Shown: positions 36,488 to 45,368, counted from the first letter of the stretch. The stretch: 64,000 nucleotides of DNA from Salinispora pacifica CNR114 (GCF_000514775.1 NZ_AZWO01000023.1:33346-97345); one strand, 5' to 3'. The notes: generated from the letters alone by a model not told the origin. Translations and numbers: made by a program.

Positions 36488-36892
36488 ATGCGTACCGAAG
36501 TGATCACCGTGCAGACGGGCTCCCGCCTCACCGTCCGGAACATCACCGATGAGGCGGACCGGTTCGTCGCCGGACAGGGGGACGGCCTGCTGCACGTCTT
36601 CGTGCCCCACACCACCGCCGGGCTCGCGCTCATCGAATTCGGCACCGGGTCCGACGACGACCTACGTCGGGTGCTCAACGACCTCCTGCCCGCCGACGAC
36701 CGGTGGCGACACCGGCACGGGACCCCCGGCCACGGGCGGGACCATCTGCTGCCCGCCTTCCTGTCGCCGTACGCGACGCTGCCGGTGTGTGCCGGGCGGC
36801 TCATGCTCGGTACCTGGCAGTCGCTGTGCCTGGTGGACCCGAACGGGGACAACCCGACCCGCCACGTCCGCTTCTCGTTTCTGCCCGGCTGA
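36488..36892 (+). CDS. YjbQ family protein (UPF0047, secondary thiamine-phosphate synthase fold)
   Basis: This 134-residue protein has the family signature HVFVPHTTAGLALIEF near residue 37, HRHGTPGHGRDHLLPAFLSP with clustered His, and the C-terminal GTWQSLCLVDPNGDNPTRHV. Members have weak thiamine-phosphate synthase activity; the true role is unclear. It is divergent from aceE, a thiamine-diphosphate enzyme, which is suggestive but not proof of linkage. Confidence 0.92.
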   Translation: MRTEVITVQTGSRLTVRNITDEADRFVAGQGDGLLHVFVPHTTAGLALIEFGTGSDDDLRRVLNDLLPADDRWRHRHGTPGHGRDHLLPAFLSPYATLPVCAGRLMLGTWQSLCLVDPNGDNPTRHVRFSFLPG

Positions 36893-37020
36893 CCGGCCCC
36901 GACGAACCGGCTGACCGGCCCGACGGACCGCACCCTCCTCGGGCGGTGCGGTTCCGACACCGGTGCCCGTCGTTTCGGGAACTGGCCACCTCAGCTGGTG
37001 CGGCGGGTAGGGTGCCGGAC

Positions 37021-37503
37021 ATGGCGCATCGCACCATCCAGCGGGCCGACTCCCCCGCGGGCAACCGGTCCGAGTTGGCCGGGGACGCCATCCGTCGGAT
37101 CATGCAGATCGCCTCGACCATCCGGCAGGACCAGGAAACCGACATCACCCGGCTGGGGCTCACCCCCGCCGTGGCCCGCGCCCTGTACGAACTCGACCCG
37201 GACCGGCCGCTGCCGGCTCGCGAACTCGCCGAGCAGCTGCGCTGCGACCGGTCCAACGTGACCGCCCTGGTAGACCGGTTGGAGCAGGCGGGCCTGGTCG
37301 AGCGGCGGATCGACCCCGCCGATCGGCGGCAGAAGGCACTCGTGGTGACCACAGCCGGGCGGTTGGTGCGGGTGCGGGTCCACCAAGCGATGTCCGAGTC
37401 CCGGCTCCTCGCCGGTCTCAGCGATGAGGAGATCAGCGCCCTGCGCCTGCTGGTGACCAAAATATCCGAGTACGGCTGCCCGGAAGCTGGCGCGGCGGAG
37501 TAG
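37021..37503 (+). CDS. MarR-family transcriptional regulator
   Basis: This 160-residue winged-helix repressor has the recognition region LPARELAEQLRCDRSNVTAL followed by VDRLEQAGLVERRIDPADRR, the MarR signature (about residues 65-105). It probably senses phenolic or oxidising ligands. The single tandem neighbour upstream is yjbQ (128-bp gap); the DUF3052 gene is 277 bp downstream. The target is undetermined. Confidence 0.92.
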   Translation: MAHRTIQRADSPAGNRSELAGDAIRRIMQIASTIRQDQETDITRLGLTPAVARALYELDPDRPLPARELAEQLRCDRSNVTALVDRLEQAGLVERRIDPADRRQKALVVTTAGRLVRVRVHQAMSESRLLAGLSDEEISALRLLVTKISEYGCPEAGAAE

Positions 37504-37727
37504 ACCGGGCGCCCCTGTCGTCGCGGAGAGGCATCGTGGCCATGGTCGATGCCAGGTACGTCGGAGTGTCGCGGCAGTTGACTCGTTCGTACCATAACGC
37601 CCGGCAGCCCGTCAGGTTCTGGTCACCGACGATGCCATCACCCAGGGTGCCCGCACACTCCTGGCAGGGTAAATTCCGTTCCACCCGGTGTGCCACTTGC
37701 GCGCCGAGCCGCAACTGTGTGGACTTG

Positions 37728-37755
37728 GCTCACGGCGTCAACCGACGCCGTGAGC
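37728..37755. promoter_or_regulatory. perfect 12-bp inverted repeat before the DUF3052 gene
   Basis: Arms GCTCACGGCGTC and GACGCCGTGAGC flank AACC and end 25 bp before the GTG start at 37781. A GAGGAGG site lies just after it. It can be a repressor operator or an RNA hairpin in the 5' leader. The rest of the 37504-37727 gap shows no gene. Confidence 0.55.
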
Positions 37756-37780
37756 TGGATGAAAGAGGAGGCACGCGACA

Positions 37781-38218
37781 GTGAGCGCGACCGCTGGTCA
37801 GGCCGCCGACGGGGTACGCAGCCTGGCGGACCGGTTCGGAATCGAGCCGGGGATGGTCGTCATGGAGATGGGGTACGACGACGACGTCGACCAAGATCTC
37901 CGAGACGCACTGACCGACCGCTGTGGGGAACTGGTTGACGAAGACACCGACGAGGTGGTCGACGCGGTACTGGTGTGGTACCGGGACGGCGACGGTGACC
38001 TTTTCGAGCTGCTCGTCGATGCGCTCGGCCCGCTGGCGGACAGCGGAATCGTGTGGCTACTGACGCCGAAGGCCGGACGTGAGGGGCACGTGGAGCCCAG
38101 CGAGATCGCCGAGTCCGCGCCCACCGCCGGTCTGCAGCAGACCTCCACGATCAACGCCGGCCGGGACTGGAGTGGCGCCCGGTTGGTGCTGCGCCGTGGG
38201 TCGAAGAGCAAGAAGTAA
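37781..38218 (+). CDS. DUF3052 family protein
   Basis: This 145-residue acidic protein starts from GTG behind GAGGAGG. The block FGIEPGMVVMEMGYDDDVDQ and the YRDGDGDLFELLVDALGPLA segment are diagnostic of the actinobacterial DUF3052 family; the chain ends in a Lys/Arg/Ser tail (RRGSKSKK). No enzymatic motif. It is 74 bp upstream of ahpE and codirectional, so co-transcription is likely. Confidence 0.9.
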   Translation: MSATAGQAADGVRSLADRFGIEPGMVVMEMGYDDDVDQDLRDALTDRCGELVDEDTDEVVDAVLVWYRDGDGDLFELLVDALGPLADSGIVWLLTPKAGREGHVEPSEIAESAPTAGLQQTSTINAGRDWSGARLVLRRGSKSKK

Positions 38219-38292
38219 CTGACTCCGCACCGCTCAGCGCCCGCCGTATGGCAGGCTTTCGTGACGTTGACCCGACCCGCAAGGAGTTCCGT

Positions 38293-38760
38293 ATGCCCAT
38301 CGAGGTTGGCGCGCAGGCGCCGGACTTCGTGCTCAAGGACCAGAACAACCAGGAGGTTCGGCTCGCCGACTTCCGTGACAAGCGCAACGTGCTCCTGGTC
38401 TTCTACCCACTCGCCTTCACCGGTATCTGCCAGGGTGAACTGTGCGAGGTACGGGACAACCTGAACCAGTACGTCAACGAAGACGTTCAGGTGCTCACCG
38501 TCAGCGTTGACTCGGTGTACGCCCACAAGATCTGGGCGGACCAGGAGGGCTACCAGTTCCCGCTGCTCGCCGACTTCTGGCCGCACGGCGCGGTCGCCAA
38601 GGCCTACGGGGTCTTCAACGACATCGGGGGCGTCGCCAACCGGGGCACTTTCGTCATCGACAAGGCGGGTGTGGTCCGCTTCGCCGAGATGAACACGCCG
38701 GGTGAGGCCCGGGACCAACAGGGCTGGCGTAAGGCGCTGGCTGAGATTGCGGCCGCCTGA
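38293..38760 (+). CDS. ahpE: AhpE-type one-cysteine peroxiredoxin
   Basis: This 155-residue thioredoxin-fold peroxidase has the peroxidatic Cys in FYPLAFTGICQGELCEVRDN (about residue 45), with Pro and Thr of the PxxxTxxC environment preserved and Arg in the loop near residue 115. A second Cys four residues on is present. It reduces hydroperoxides and peroxynitrite. The start ATG follows AAGGAG. It sits 78 bp before the tRNA-Val gene. Confidence 0.92.
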   Translation: MPIEVGAQAPDFVLKDQNNQEVRLADFRDKRNVLLVFYPLAFTGICQGELCEVRDNLNQYVNEDVQVLTVSVDSVYAHKIWADQEGYQFPLLADFWPHGAVAKAYGVFNDIGGVANRGTFVIDKAGVVRFAEMNTPGEARDQQGWRKALAEIAAA

Positions 38761-38838
38761 CACCTGGTCGACCGTCGGGGCGGGGCTGGTGGCGGCAGGG
38801 TAAGCTTGCCAGCCTCCGGCCCGTCTCACCGGCGCCCG

Positions 38839-38910
38839 GGGCGCGTAGCTCAGTGGGAGAGCACTCGCCTTACAAGCGAGGGGTCGCAGGTTCGAAACCT
38901 GCCGCGCCCA
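38839..38910 (+). tRNA. tRNA-Val (anticodon TAC)
   Basis: The 72-nt cloverleaf has acceptor stem GGGCGCG/CGCGCCC, D arm GCTC-AGTGGGA-GAGC, anticodon stem CTCGC/GCGAG with loop CTTACAA, and T arm GCAGG-TTCGAAA-CCTGC. The discriminator base is A; CCA is not encoded. Confidence 0.97.
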
Positions 38911-39228
38911 CCCCGTACCACCAGCACCGACAACGGCCCGGAGGTCACCTCCCCGGGGTTGCTCCACGGCCCATCCTCGCGCAGTGCGTGAGCTCTCGGG
39001 TCGCGGACCTTGAAGCGGGCGATTGACCGGACGGTGGTGCGCTGGGTGGCTACGAACGCCACGAACGAGTCCGGGTCGATCTGGGTGTGGTGTGGGCGTG
39101 CTGTCGAGCTGCCTTCATGGACGGGGCGGCGTTGACAAACGCGTCGGGCCATCCATGGTCTGCGCCGGCGTCGGGTCTCCGGAGCAGCACACGTAGTCGA
39201 GGTCCGGCACGGCCAGGTCGGCCCCGGG
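38911..39228. other. 318-bp region after tRNA-Val without a supported gene
   Basis: Minus-strand frames through here read back into the tRNA gene, producing a typical spurious protein. One stretch (QIDPDSFVAFVATQRTTVRS, about 39005-39065) looks protein-like and may be a gene relic, but no family can be named and no integrase or direct repeat of the tRNA 3' end was seen. Confidence 0.5.
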
Positions 39229-39918
39229 CTAGCCACACTCGTCTTCCGCCCGTCCGGCAGGCGGGAGGTCGCCCGGGCCGCGGATCAGGTAGATCGCCAC
39301 CAGCAGTAGGTAGGCCAGCAGACTGAGGATCGGATTGATGAAGACGATGGCAAAGGCGATCAGGTAGAGCAGCGGGCGGATGAGGTATCGGCGGGAGACC
39401 GACGCCGCCAGGTGGGGATCGAGATCCGGGTTGAGCAGTCCCCGCCAGCGTGCCCACCACCAGGCCAGGTTGAAGAACAGCGCTTCGCCGAGCACGGCGC
39501 CGACGTAGATCGCGGCCGACAACCGCTGGTCCACATCGCTACCGCGAAGGTGGTCCGAGAGCTGGTTGGCCGTGAACGGGATGGCCGCCACGAACATCAG
39601 CATCAGCAGGTTCAGCACCAACAGCATCTGGTCAACCCGGATTACGTATCGCCAACTGTTGTGGTGCGCCAGCCAGATCTGGCCGACGACGGCGAAGGTG
39701 ATGACGTAGGCGAGGAAGGCCCGCCACTCCTGTTGGAGCCGCGACACCAGGTCGGTGTCGGCCGCTCCCGACGGGTTGAACTGGAGCAGCTCCACCGCCA
39801 TCAGAGTCAGCGCGACGGCGATCACGGCGTCGCTGAAGGCCTCCACCCGGTCGGTGTCCCGGGACATCTCGCTGTCCCGCCGATACCGGTGTCTCGGCCC
39901 TCCGCCCGTCTGCGTCAC
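39229..39918 (-). CDS. TMEM175 family (DUF1211) membrane protein, probable potassium channel subunit
   Basis: This integral membrane protein of about 229 residues has the family signature RVEAFSDAVIAVALTLMAVE at the N-terminus, the first pore-helix motif FSD, followed by further helices including LVLNLLMLMFVAAIPFTA and a paired-helix C-terminus. Bacterial members assemble as tetrameric K+ channels. GTG 39918, behind a G-rich site, or ATG 39867 are possible starts. No partner gene is evident. Confidence 0.85.
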   Translation of the reverse strand: MTQTGGGPRHRYRRDSEMSRDTDRVEAFSDAVIAVALTLMAVELLQFNPSGAADTDLVSRLQQEWRAFLAYVITFAVVGQIWLAHHNSWRYVIRVDQMLLVLNLLMLMFVAAIPFTANQLSDHLRGSDVDQRLSAAIYVGAVLGEALFFNLAWWWARWRGLLNPDLDPHLAASVSRRYLIRPLLYLIAFAIVFINPILSLLAYLLLVAIYLIRGPGDLPPAGRAEDECG

Positions 39919-40109
39919 GCCACCCCCCCGCTGGATCCGCACACTGATCGTCACCCGGCCGGGGCGGAGTGCGTGGCGAAACCGCCCTCAGTCGACCGGA
40001 GTGGACGAGCTTTGCGGATTGGCTGAGCGCGGGGTGCCAGCCGATGGTGTCACGCGCGTGCGATGGCGAGTGCCGTCGTGGCAGCGGCGACTTGGCTGGT
40101 GCGGACGGT

Positions 40110-41111
40110 TCACCAACGGGGAGGTTGCTCCGGAGAAGTAGCAGCAGGGATCACTTCGTCGAGCCTTCGGAAACGTAGGCCGCGTGCTTTGAGAACCGGA
40201 AGTGCACGTTCGACGCCGGCGGCTGTCTCCGACCCAGGACGGTTGAAGTGCGCCAGCAGGATTCCACCGGGGCGGAGCCGCAGGAACTGCTGGTAGACCT
40301 GGTTGGCGCTTGCGGTGGCACCGGAGTCGCCGTTGACGCTGAACATCACGATCCATTCGCCCATCGCTCGGGACACCTGCGTGGCCACATTGTCGGCGTG
40401 GGCTGTTCCAGGACGGAAGAACTTTGGCTGGAGGTCGTAGTTGGTGGCCATCCACGTGTGCATGCCGGCGATTTCGTCGTACACCTCGCCAACGTTTTTC
40501 GTGCCGGCGATTCCGTACGCGGAGCGACCGGAGACCGACAATGGGCGATGTTTGGTGCCGTGGTTGCCGATCTCGAACAGGGGGTCAGCCACCAGGCTTT
40601 CGAATTCCTGTCGATGAGTAGTTGCCCAGCGCTGGTTGACAAACAGCGTCGCCGGTATGCGCTGCGCCCGCAGCGTATTGATCAGCCGTTCGTCGTAACC
40701 GCTGCTGTCGCTGCAAGCATCGAACGTCAGGCAGACGGAGTTGCGGGTCAGTGAGGTGTCGGTCGGAAATGTCGACCAGGAACTGTCCGGGTGTAATCCC
40801 CAGTAGCGTGGTGTCCGGGCACCGTACTGGCTGATGATCTCTTCTCGGGACGGTAGCGTGCCGGTGCCGGCACCGGTGCCGGTAGCCGTCGGTGGCGGTG
40901 GCGCGGGGGTGACGCTGACCTCGGCGGGCTCTATCCAGGCGGGATCGATTCCGTGGGCGCTACGGTCAGTCCACCGAGGGGTAACTTTCGTCCCAATGAG
41001 GGCGGTTAGCCCGCCAAGCGTTCCGACGCCAGCCAGCGTCATCAGTTTTCTGCGACTGACTAATTGTGTTGGTCGTTTCCGACCGTCAGTCGCCTCCGGC
41101 CTGCCTGTCAT
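40110..41111 (-). CDS. exported polysaccharide deacetylase (NodB homology), Tat-type signal
   Basis: This 333-residue protein has a twin-arginine-like signal (SRRKLMTLAGVGTLGGLTAL), then a Thr/Gly/Pro linker and a carbohydrate esterase 4 domain. Motif 1 reads LTFDACSD (usually TFDDG), and the metal-binding motif 2 reads NHGTKHRP, keeping H-[ST]-x-x-x-H spacing. FRPG (motif 3) and an LAHFN region (motif 5-like) are present. It should remove acetyl groups from chitin- or peptidoglycan-like polymers outside the membrane. The second Asp of motif 1 is replaced by Ala, so activity may be altered. Confidence 0.85.
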   Translation of the reverse strand: MTGRPEATDGRKRPTQLVSRRKLMTLAGVGTLGGLTALIGTKVTPRWTDRSAHGIDPAWIEPAEVSVTPAPPPPTATGTGAGTGTLPSREEIISQYGARTPRYWGLHPDSSWSTFPTDTSLTRNSVCLTFDACSDSSGYDERLINTLRAQRIPATLFVNQRWATTHRQEFESLVADPLFEIGNHGTKHRPLSVSGRSAYGIAGTKNVGEVYDEIAGMHTWMATNYDLQPKFFRPGTAHADNVATQVSRAMGEWIVMFSVNGDSGATASANQVYQQFLRLRPGGILLAHFNRPGSETAAGVERALPVLKARGLRFRRLDEVIPAATSPEQPPRW

Positions 41112-41334
41112 TTACGGATCATACCCATCAACATGAGACAGGTTCGAGTTTTGCCGAGGCGCGAGGGCTCTTGCGCGGCCCGGACGGCGCCTCGACTGGT
41201 TTTGGTGGACGCGCGTTATGTCGGGTGGCAGCGGTCGAACGGGTGACTTCAGGGTGGTCTGATCGAAGAGCGTGGATCGCTTGACGGTGCTTCGGTGGGG
41301 GTCGATGACCGACGGCTGAGACCTACGAGTGCCA

Positions 41335-41360
41335 ACGTGGAAGGGCGATGACTTCCACGT
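41335..41360. promoter_or_regulatory. inverted repeat over the promoter of the HTH gene
   Basis: Arms ACGTGGAAG (41335-41343) and CTTCCACGT (41352-41360) are separated by eight bases. A TAGTGT -10 element follows at 41366-41371, only a few bases before the GTG at 41378, which implies a leaderless or nearly leaderless transcript. The arrangement suits autoregulation by the HTH product. Confidence 0.5.
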
Positions 41361-41377
41361 CAACGTAGTGTTGACAG

Positions 41378-41860
41378 GTGACCTCAGCGATCGCACAGTT
41401 GGCCGACGTCAGGAACGCGCGAGTCCACCTCGATGAGCGGGAGTTGGAGCTCATCGACCGCGCCCGCCATGCGGGTGCCACCTGGGCCGAGATAGCCGCA
41501 GCGTTGGGTTTGGGTAGCCGGCAGGCCGCGGAGCAGCGCCGCCAACGCCTCGCAGCGGCTCGACGATCCCGGCGGCAAGCGCTCGATCGTCGCTACTCCG
41601 CTCGGATCGCCGCCCTGCGGGCGGCCGTGGCTGACCTTCAGCGGTGGATCGACGCGGATCGGGGCTGGGATGCCCGGTTTCCGGCGGCGTCGCTGGTGCG
41701 CGGGACGGCAGCGCACGCGTCGGACTCAGCGCCGGGGGCGTTGTACGCCCTGGCCCGGCATCTCGTTGCTGACCTGGCGGAGGTGGAGGCTGGCCGGCTG
41801 CCGCTACCGGTCCAAGCGGTCGTCCGGAGAATCGAGATCGCAATGTCAACAAAAGCTTGA
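41378..41860 (+). CDS. helix-turn-helix protein with coiled coil
   Basis: This 160-residue basic protein has an N-terminal helix-turn-helix (RARHAGATWAEIAAALGLGS then RQAAEQRRQRLAAARR, about residues 28-63), like sigma-70 region 4-type elements, and a following Arg/Ala-rich helix. Residues 85-150 form a second helical domain with WIDADRGWDARFPAASLVRG. It resembles small actinobacterial DNA-binding proteins of unknown target. No ribosome-binding site precedes the GTG. Confidence 0.72.
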   Translation: MTSAIAQLADVRNARVHLDERELELIDRARHAGATWAEIAAALGLGSRQAAEQRRQRLAAARRSRRQALDRRYSARIAALRAAVADLQRWIDADRGWDARFPAASLVRGTAAHASDSAPGALYALARHLVADLAEVEAGRLPLPVQAVVRRIEIAMSTKA

Positions 41861-41937
41861 CGTCCTCGGACAGTCTTGCGTGGACTCCGCTCAAGGATTG
41901 AGGATGTGCGGCACCGAACCTCAACCTTGGGGGGTCA

Positions 41938-43236
41938 ATGCAGCGCAACATTGGGCTTCTTGTAGCTGTTTCTGGGCTGGCGGGCCTGGTCAGTGGAATC
42001 CTGTCCCTGATACCCGGAATCTGGATCCTCGATCTCACCGATTCCAGTAGCCTCGCCGCGCTCACGCAACTCTGTCTGTACGCCCCGGTGTTGGGTGCTC
42101 CCTGGCTGGGTGGCCTGCTTGACCGAACGCCCCGGCGGCCACTGCTCATCGGAGTGAATATCTCCTTGGCATTGGCCCTTTCCTGCCTGTTCGCCGTACA
42201 GGGGCCGCGTCAAATCTGGCTCGTGTTCGCCGTTCTTTTCGCTTTCGGTATCAGCCGCATATTAGTTGATGCGGGCGAGACAGCGCTCCTGCCAGCTGTT
42301 CTTTCCGCCGGGCAGCTCGGGAGCGTAAACGGTTGGCGGTCCAGCGCCAAGGAAGGCATGAAGCTCGTGGCTCCGTTAACTGGCATCGGTCTCTACACCT
42401 GGCAGGGCGGTCGCGCCGTGGGCGCGCTCGCGGTCGTACCAGCTTTGGTCGCCGGCCTCTATGCCGGCCTGCGGCTGGCTTCGGCGCCGCTCGAACGAGC
42501 ACGCGATCGGCAGCGCGGCCCCCGCGCTGGGCTTGCCGTCCTACTCGGGCGAACCGGGATTCGGGTCCCGGTTTGCCTCGCATCCGTCTCGATCACGATG
42601 TCGGGCTTTACGACAGCCGGCTACTACGCGGTGGTCACCACCGAGCTGAATCTGCCGGCGACGTTTCTGGGGGTCCTCGCCGGTGTTCAGGGACTGGGAT
42701 CCATCCTCGGTGGACTGATTGTGGGGCGATTCATCACCCGGTGGGGGGCGACCGCGGTCGGCGCAGCCGGTACGGCCTTATTCGCCGTTGGCTGCCTCGG
42801 TCGTTGTCTGCCCTGGTTGCCGGCGATGTTCGGGGCCTCCGGGGCGGTGGGAGTCGGCTTGCCCTGGACGCTGGTCGCAGCGGTGACCGCGACGCAGCGG
42901 CACATTCCGGCGGGGCAGCTCGGGCGAGCTGCCGGGCTGGTCAACATGGCGATGTTCGGGCCTGTCGCGCTCGCGATCCCACTCGGGGCCGGTGCTGTTC
43001 GGCTGGGCAGCACAGTCCCACTCTTCGCTGCGGCAGGGGTCTGTTCCGCCGCTGCCGCCATCGCGTTCCATCGCCCCCGCTCGCGGCCGGTGCGCCGAGC
43101 AGCCCCGGGCGACCCGGCGCCCACCAGCGGTTCCGTCACCAGAGCCACCCGAACGTCGGCAGGTAGTCGGAACGCGTTGTCCGGTTCCGCGACAGACCTG
43201 GAACAGTCAGCACCGACGGCGACATCCGGGCAATAG
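41938..43236 (+). CDS. MFS transporter
   Basis: This 432-residue membrane protein has about twelve hydrophobic helices in two halves with a basic central loop (LERARDRQRGPRAG). The start codon ATG begins with MQRNIGLLVAVSGL; motif A-like LGGLLDRTPRRPLL follows the second helix. It is probably a drug or metabolite exporter. It begins 77 bp after the HTH gene, so the HTH protein may control it. The last 40 residues are a hydrophilic Ser/Thr/Arg tail. Confidence 0.87.
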   Translation: MQRNIGLLVAVSGLAGLVSGILSLIPGIWILDLTDSSSLAALTQLCLYAPVLGAPWLGGLLDRTPRRPLLIGVNISLALALSCLFAVQGPRQIWLVFAVLFAFGISRILVDAGETALLPAVLSAGQLGSVNGWRSSAKEGMKLVAPLTGIGLYTWQGGRAVGALAVVPALVAGLYAGLRLASAPLERARDRQRGPRAGLAVLLGRTGIRVPVCLASVSITMSGFTTAGYYAVVTTELNLPATFLGVLAGVQGLGSILGGLIVGRFITRWGATAVGAAGTALFAVGCLGRCLPWLPAMFGASGAVGVGLPWTLVAAVTATQRHIPAGQLGRAAGLVNMAMFGPVALAIPLGAGAVRLGSTVPLFAAAGVCSAAAAIAFHRPRSRPVRRAAPGDPAPTSGSVTRATRTSAGSRNALSGSATDLEQSAPTATSGQ

Positions 43237-43287
43237 GATCGCCGGTATGCACGGTGCTGCGGTCCACCGGAGGCCGGGTGGGGAGCC

Positions 43288-44085
43288 GTGAGCTACGCCG
43301 ATGTCAACGGGCTTCGAATGTGGTACGAGTGGCACGGCACCGGGCGCCCGCTGGTGTTGCTGCACGGCGGCTTCGGGTCGACTGAGCTGTTCGCCCCGCT
43401 CCTGCCCGCCCTGACGGAGCGGCGCAGCGTGCTCGCGGTGGATCTTCAGGGGCATGGCCGCACCGCCGACGTGGATCGTCCGCTCCGGTACGAGTCACTG
43501 GCCGACGATGTGGCCGCGTTGATCACGAAGCTCGGTTTGGCTGAGGTTGACGTGCTCGGCTACTCGCTGGGCGGCGGGGTGGGGTTGCGTACCGCGATCC
43601 AGCATCCGGACCTGGTCGGCCGGCTGGTGGTGGTCTCCGCGCCCTGCCGCCAGCAGGGCTGGTATCGGGCGACCCGCGCCGAGATGGCCCAGCAGGACGA
43701 GGCGGTTGGGGAGCGGATGCGGGGCACTCCAGCGCACCAGCGCTACCTCCGGATCGCGCCCCAGCCAGCCCAGTGGCCCCGGCTGTGGGCGAAGTCGGGG
43801 GAGCTGCTGCGGCGCGAGTACGACTGGTCGGCGGAGGTGGCCGCCCTCGTCCTGCCCACGCTGCTGGTCTTCGCCGACGCGGACTCGGTGACCACCGCGC
43901 ACATGGTGGAGTTCTTCGGGCTGCTCGGCGGTGGGCACCGGGACGCCGGCTGGGACGGCACCGGTCGGTCGGCCGCCCGGTTGGCGGTGCTGCCCGGCCT
44001 CACCCACTACGACATCCTCTCGTCCCCGGCCCTGCCGGCGGCGGTGCTGCCCTTCCTCACCCACCCCACCGGTCCCCCCGGCTGA
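43288..44085 (+). CDS. alpha/beta hydrolase
   Basis: This 265-residue alpha/beta-hydrolase-fold enzyme starts from GTG. The oxyanion segment VLLHGGFGSTELF, the nucleophile elbow VLGYSLGGGVGLR (Ser near residue 92) and the C-terminal catalytic His in LPGLTHYDILSSP are visible; the acid residue is probably in FADADSVTT. Esterase- or haloperoxidase-like chemistry; the substrate is not predictable. It is 51 bp after the MFS gene. Confidence 0.88.
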   Translation: MSYADVNGLRMWYEWHGTGRPLVLLHGGFGSTELFAPLLPALTERRSVLAVDLQGHGRTADVDRPLRYESLADDVAALITKLGLAEVDVLGYSLGGGVGLRTAIQHPDLVGRLVVVSAPCRQQGWYRATRAEMAQQDEAVGERMRGTPAHQRYLRIAPQPAQWPRLWAKSGELLRREYDWSAEVAALVLPTLLVFADADSVTTAHMVEFFGLLGGGHRDAGWDGTGRSAARLAVLPGLTHYDILSSPALPAAVLPFLTHPTGPPG

Positions 44086-44214
44086 CGCCGGTCCCGGCCC
44101 GGCGACGGTTCACCCGCCGGCCCCACCGCCGTCAGGCTCCACCCGTCGCCCGGGGCAGGACTGTTCCCCGGCGTACCGGGAATCCGCGTGGACGCACCCC
44201 GGGAGGAGCGACGG

Positions 44215-45363
44215 ATGACAGCTGGCACCGGCCTGACCATCGGTGTGCTCGGCTCGTACGGCGGTCGTAACCTCGGTGACGAGGCGATCCTCACCGGTCT
44301 CCTGGCTGACCTGCGAAAGCAGGAGCCGAACGCCCGGATCATTGTCTTCTCCCGCAACCCCGATCACACCCGGGCCGCTCACCCAACGGTGGAGGCGGTG
44401 CCGTGGGAGGGGGTGAGCCGCACCGACTCGTCCCCGCTGCTCGCTCAGCTCGATCTGCTCATCCTCGGGGGCGGCGGCATCCTCTACGACCAGGAGGCCC
44501 GCCGCTACCTGCGGGTTGTCCGGGTCGCCCAGGAGCGCGGCCTGCCGCTGCTCACCTACGCGGTGGGGGTCGGCCCGCTCAGCGAGATGGTGGACACCGG
44601 GATGGTCCGCGAGACGCTGGCCGGAGCGACCCAGGTCACGGTGCGGGACCAGGAGTCCCGGATGCTCCTGGAGGAGGCTGGGCTGCTCAACCCGATCACG
44701 GTCACCGCGGATCCGGCGTTTCTCCTGGAGCCCGAGGACTTTCCCGTGCACCTGCTTCGGGAGGAGGGAGTGCCGGCGGGTCGGCGCCTGGTCGGGATGA
44801 GTGTGCGGGAACCGGGGCGGGCCGCCGAGCGGCTTGATGTCGACGGCTACCACCGGCTCTTGGCCCAGATCGGTGACTTCTTGGTGCACCGGATCGATGC
44901 CGATGTCCTCTTCGTTCCGATGGAGCGGGACGACATCCGGCACTCCCACGGCGTGCTGTCACACATGGTCGCCGCCGAACGGGGGCGCATCCTGCACGGC
45001 AGCTACTCACCCCAGCAGGTGCTCGGCCTGATGCGCCACTTCGACCTGGCGGTCGGCATGCGGCTGCACTTTCTGATCTTCGCCGCGATGGTGAACACCC
45101 CGTTTCTTCCCCTGCCGTACGCCGGCAAGGTCTTCGACCTGGCCCAGCGCCTCGGCGTCCCCGCCCTGCGTGGGGTGGAGCGGGAGGTCGAGGGCCCGCT
45201 GCTGGCCGAGGTTGACCGACTGTGGGACGAGCGGGAACAGCGCGCCGAGGCCACCGCCCGGCGGGTCGCCGAGGTGTGTGAGGAGGCCCGGGGCACCTCG
45301 AAGGTGACCCGGGTGGTGTTGGAGAGTCTCCGGACCCAGTCGATGGTCTCCGTGGACGGGTGA
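44215..45363 (+). CDS. polysaccharide pyruvyl transferase family protein (CsaB-like)
   Basis: The 382-residue protein starts at ATG behind GGAGGAG. The N-terminal GVLGSYGGRNLGDEAILTGL and LDLLILGGGGILYDQEARRY are the family's signature; the C-terminal half has HGSYSPQQVLGLMRHFDLAV then GMRLHFLIFA. Family members transfer pyruvate from PEP to cell-wall polysaccharide sugars (CsaB anchors S-layer proteins), so it likely modifies a surface glycan. The gene ends only 6 bp before the stop of the convergent small gene. Confidence 0.88.
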   Translation: MTAGTGLTIGVLGSYGGRNLGDEAILTGLLADLRKQEPNARIIVFSRNPDHTRAAHPTVEAVPWEGVSRTDSSPLLAQLDLLILGGGGILYDQEARRYLRVVRVAQERGLPLLTYAVGVGPLSEMVDTGMVRETLAGATQVTVRDQESRMLLEEAGLLNPITVTADPAFLLEPEDFPVHLLREEGVPAGRRLVGMSVREPGRAAERLDVDGYHRLLAQIGDFLVHRIDADVLFVPMERDDIRHSHGVLSHMVAAERGRILHGSYSPQQVLGLMRHFDLAVGMRLHFLIFAAMVNTPFLPLPYAGKVFDLAQRLGVPALRGVEREVEGPLLAEVDRLWDEREQRAEATARRVAEVCEEARGTSKVTRVVLESLRTQSMVSVDG

Positions 45364-45368
45364 GCCGG

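Noticed and set aside
38839..39228. tRNA-Val as an integration site of a second element
   Set aside because: No duplicate of the tRNA 3' end and no integrase gene were seen nearby.
38850..39236. Minus-strand frame running into the tRNA-Val gene
   Set aside because: Its C-terminal part (RGRFRTCDPSLVRRVLSH) is the antisense translation of a tRNA, a well-known artefact.
37545..41240. Short similarity encoding VDARYVG at about 37543 and 41202
   Set aside because: The match is seven codons only, in intergenic sequence, with no flanking similarity; likely coincidence or a common short motif.
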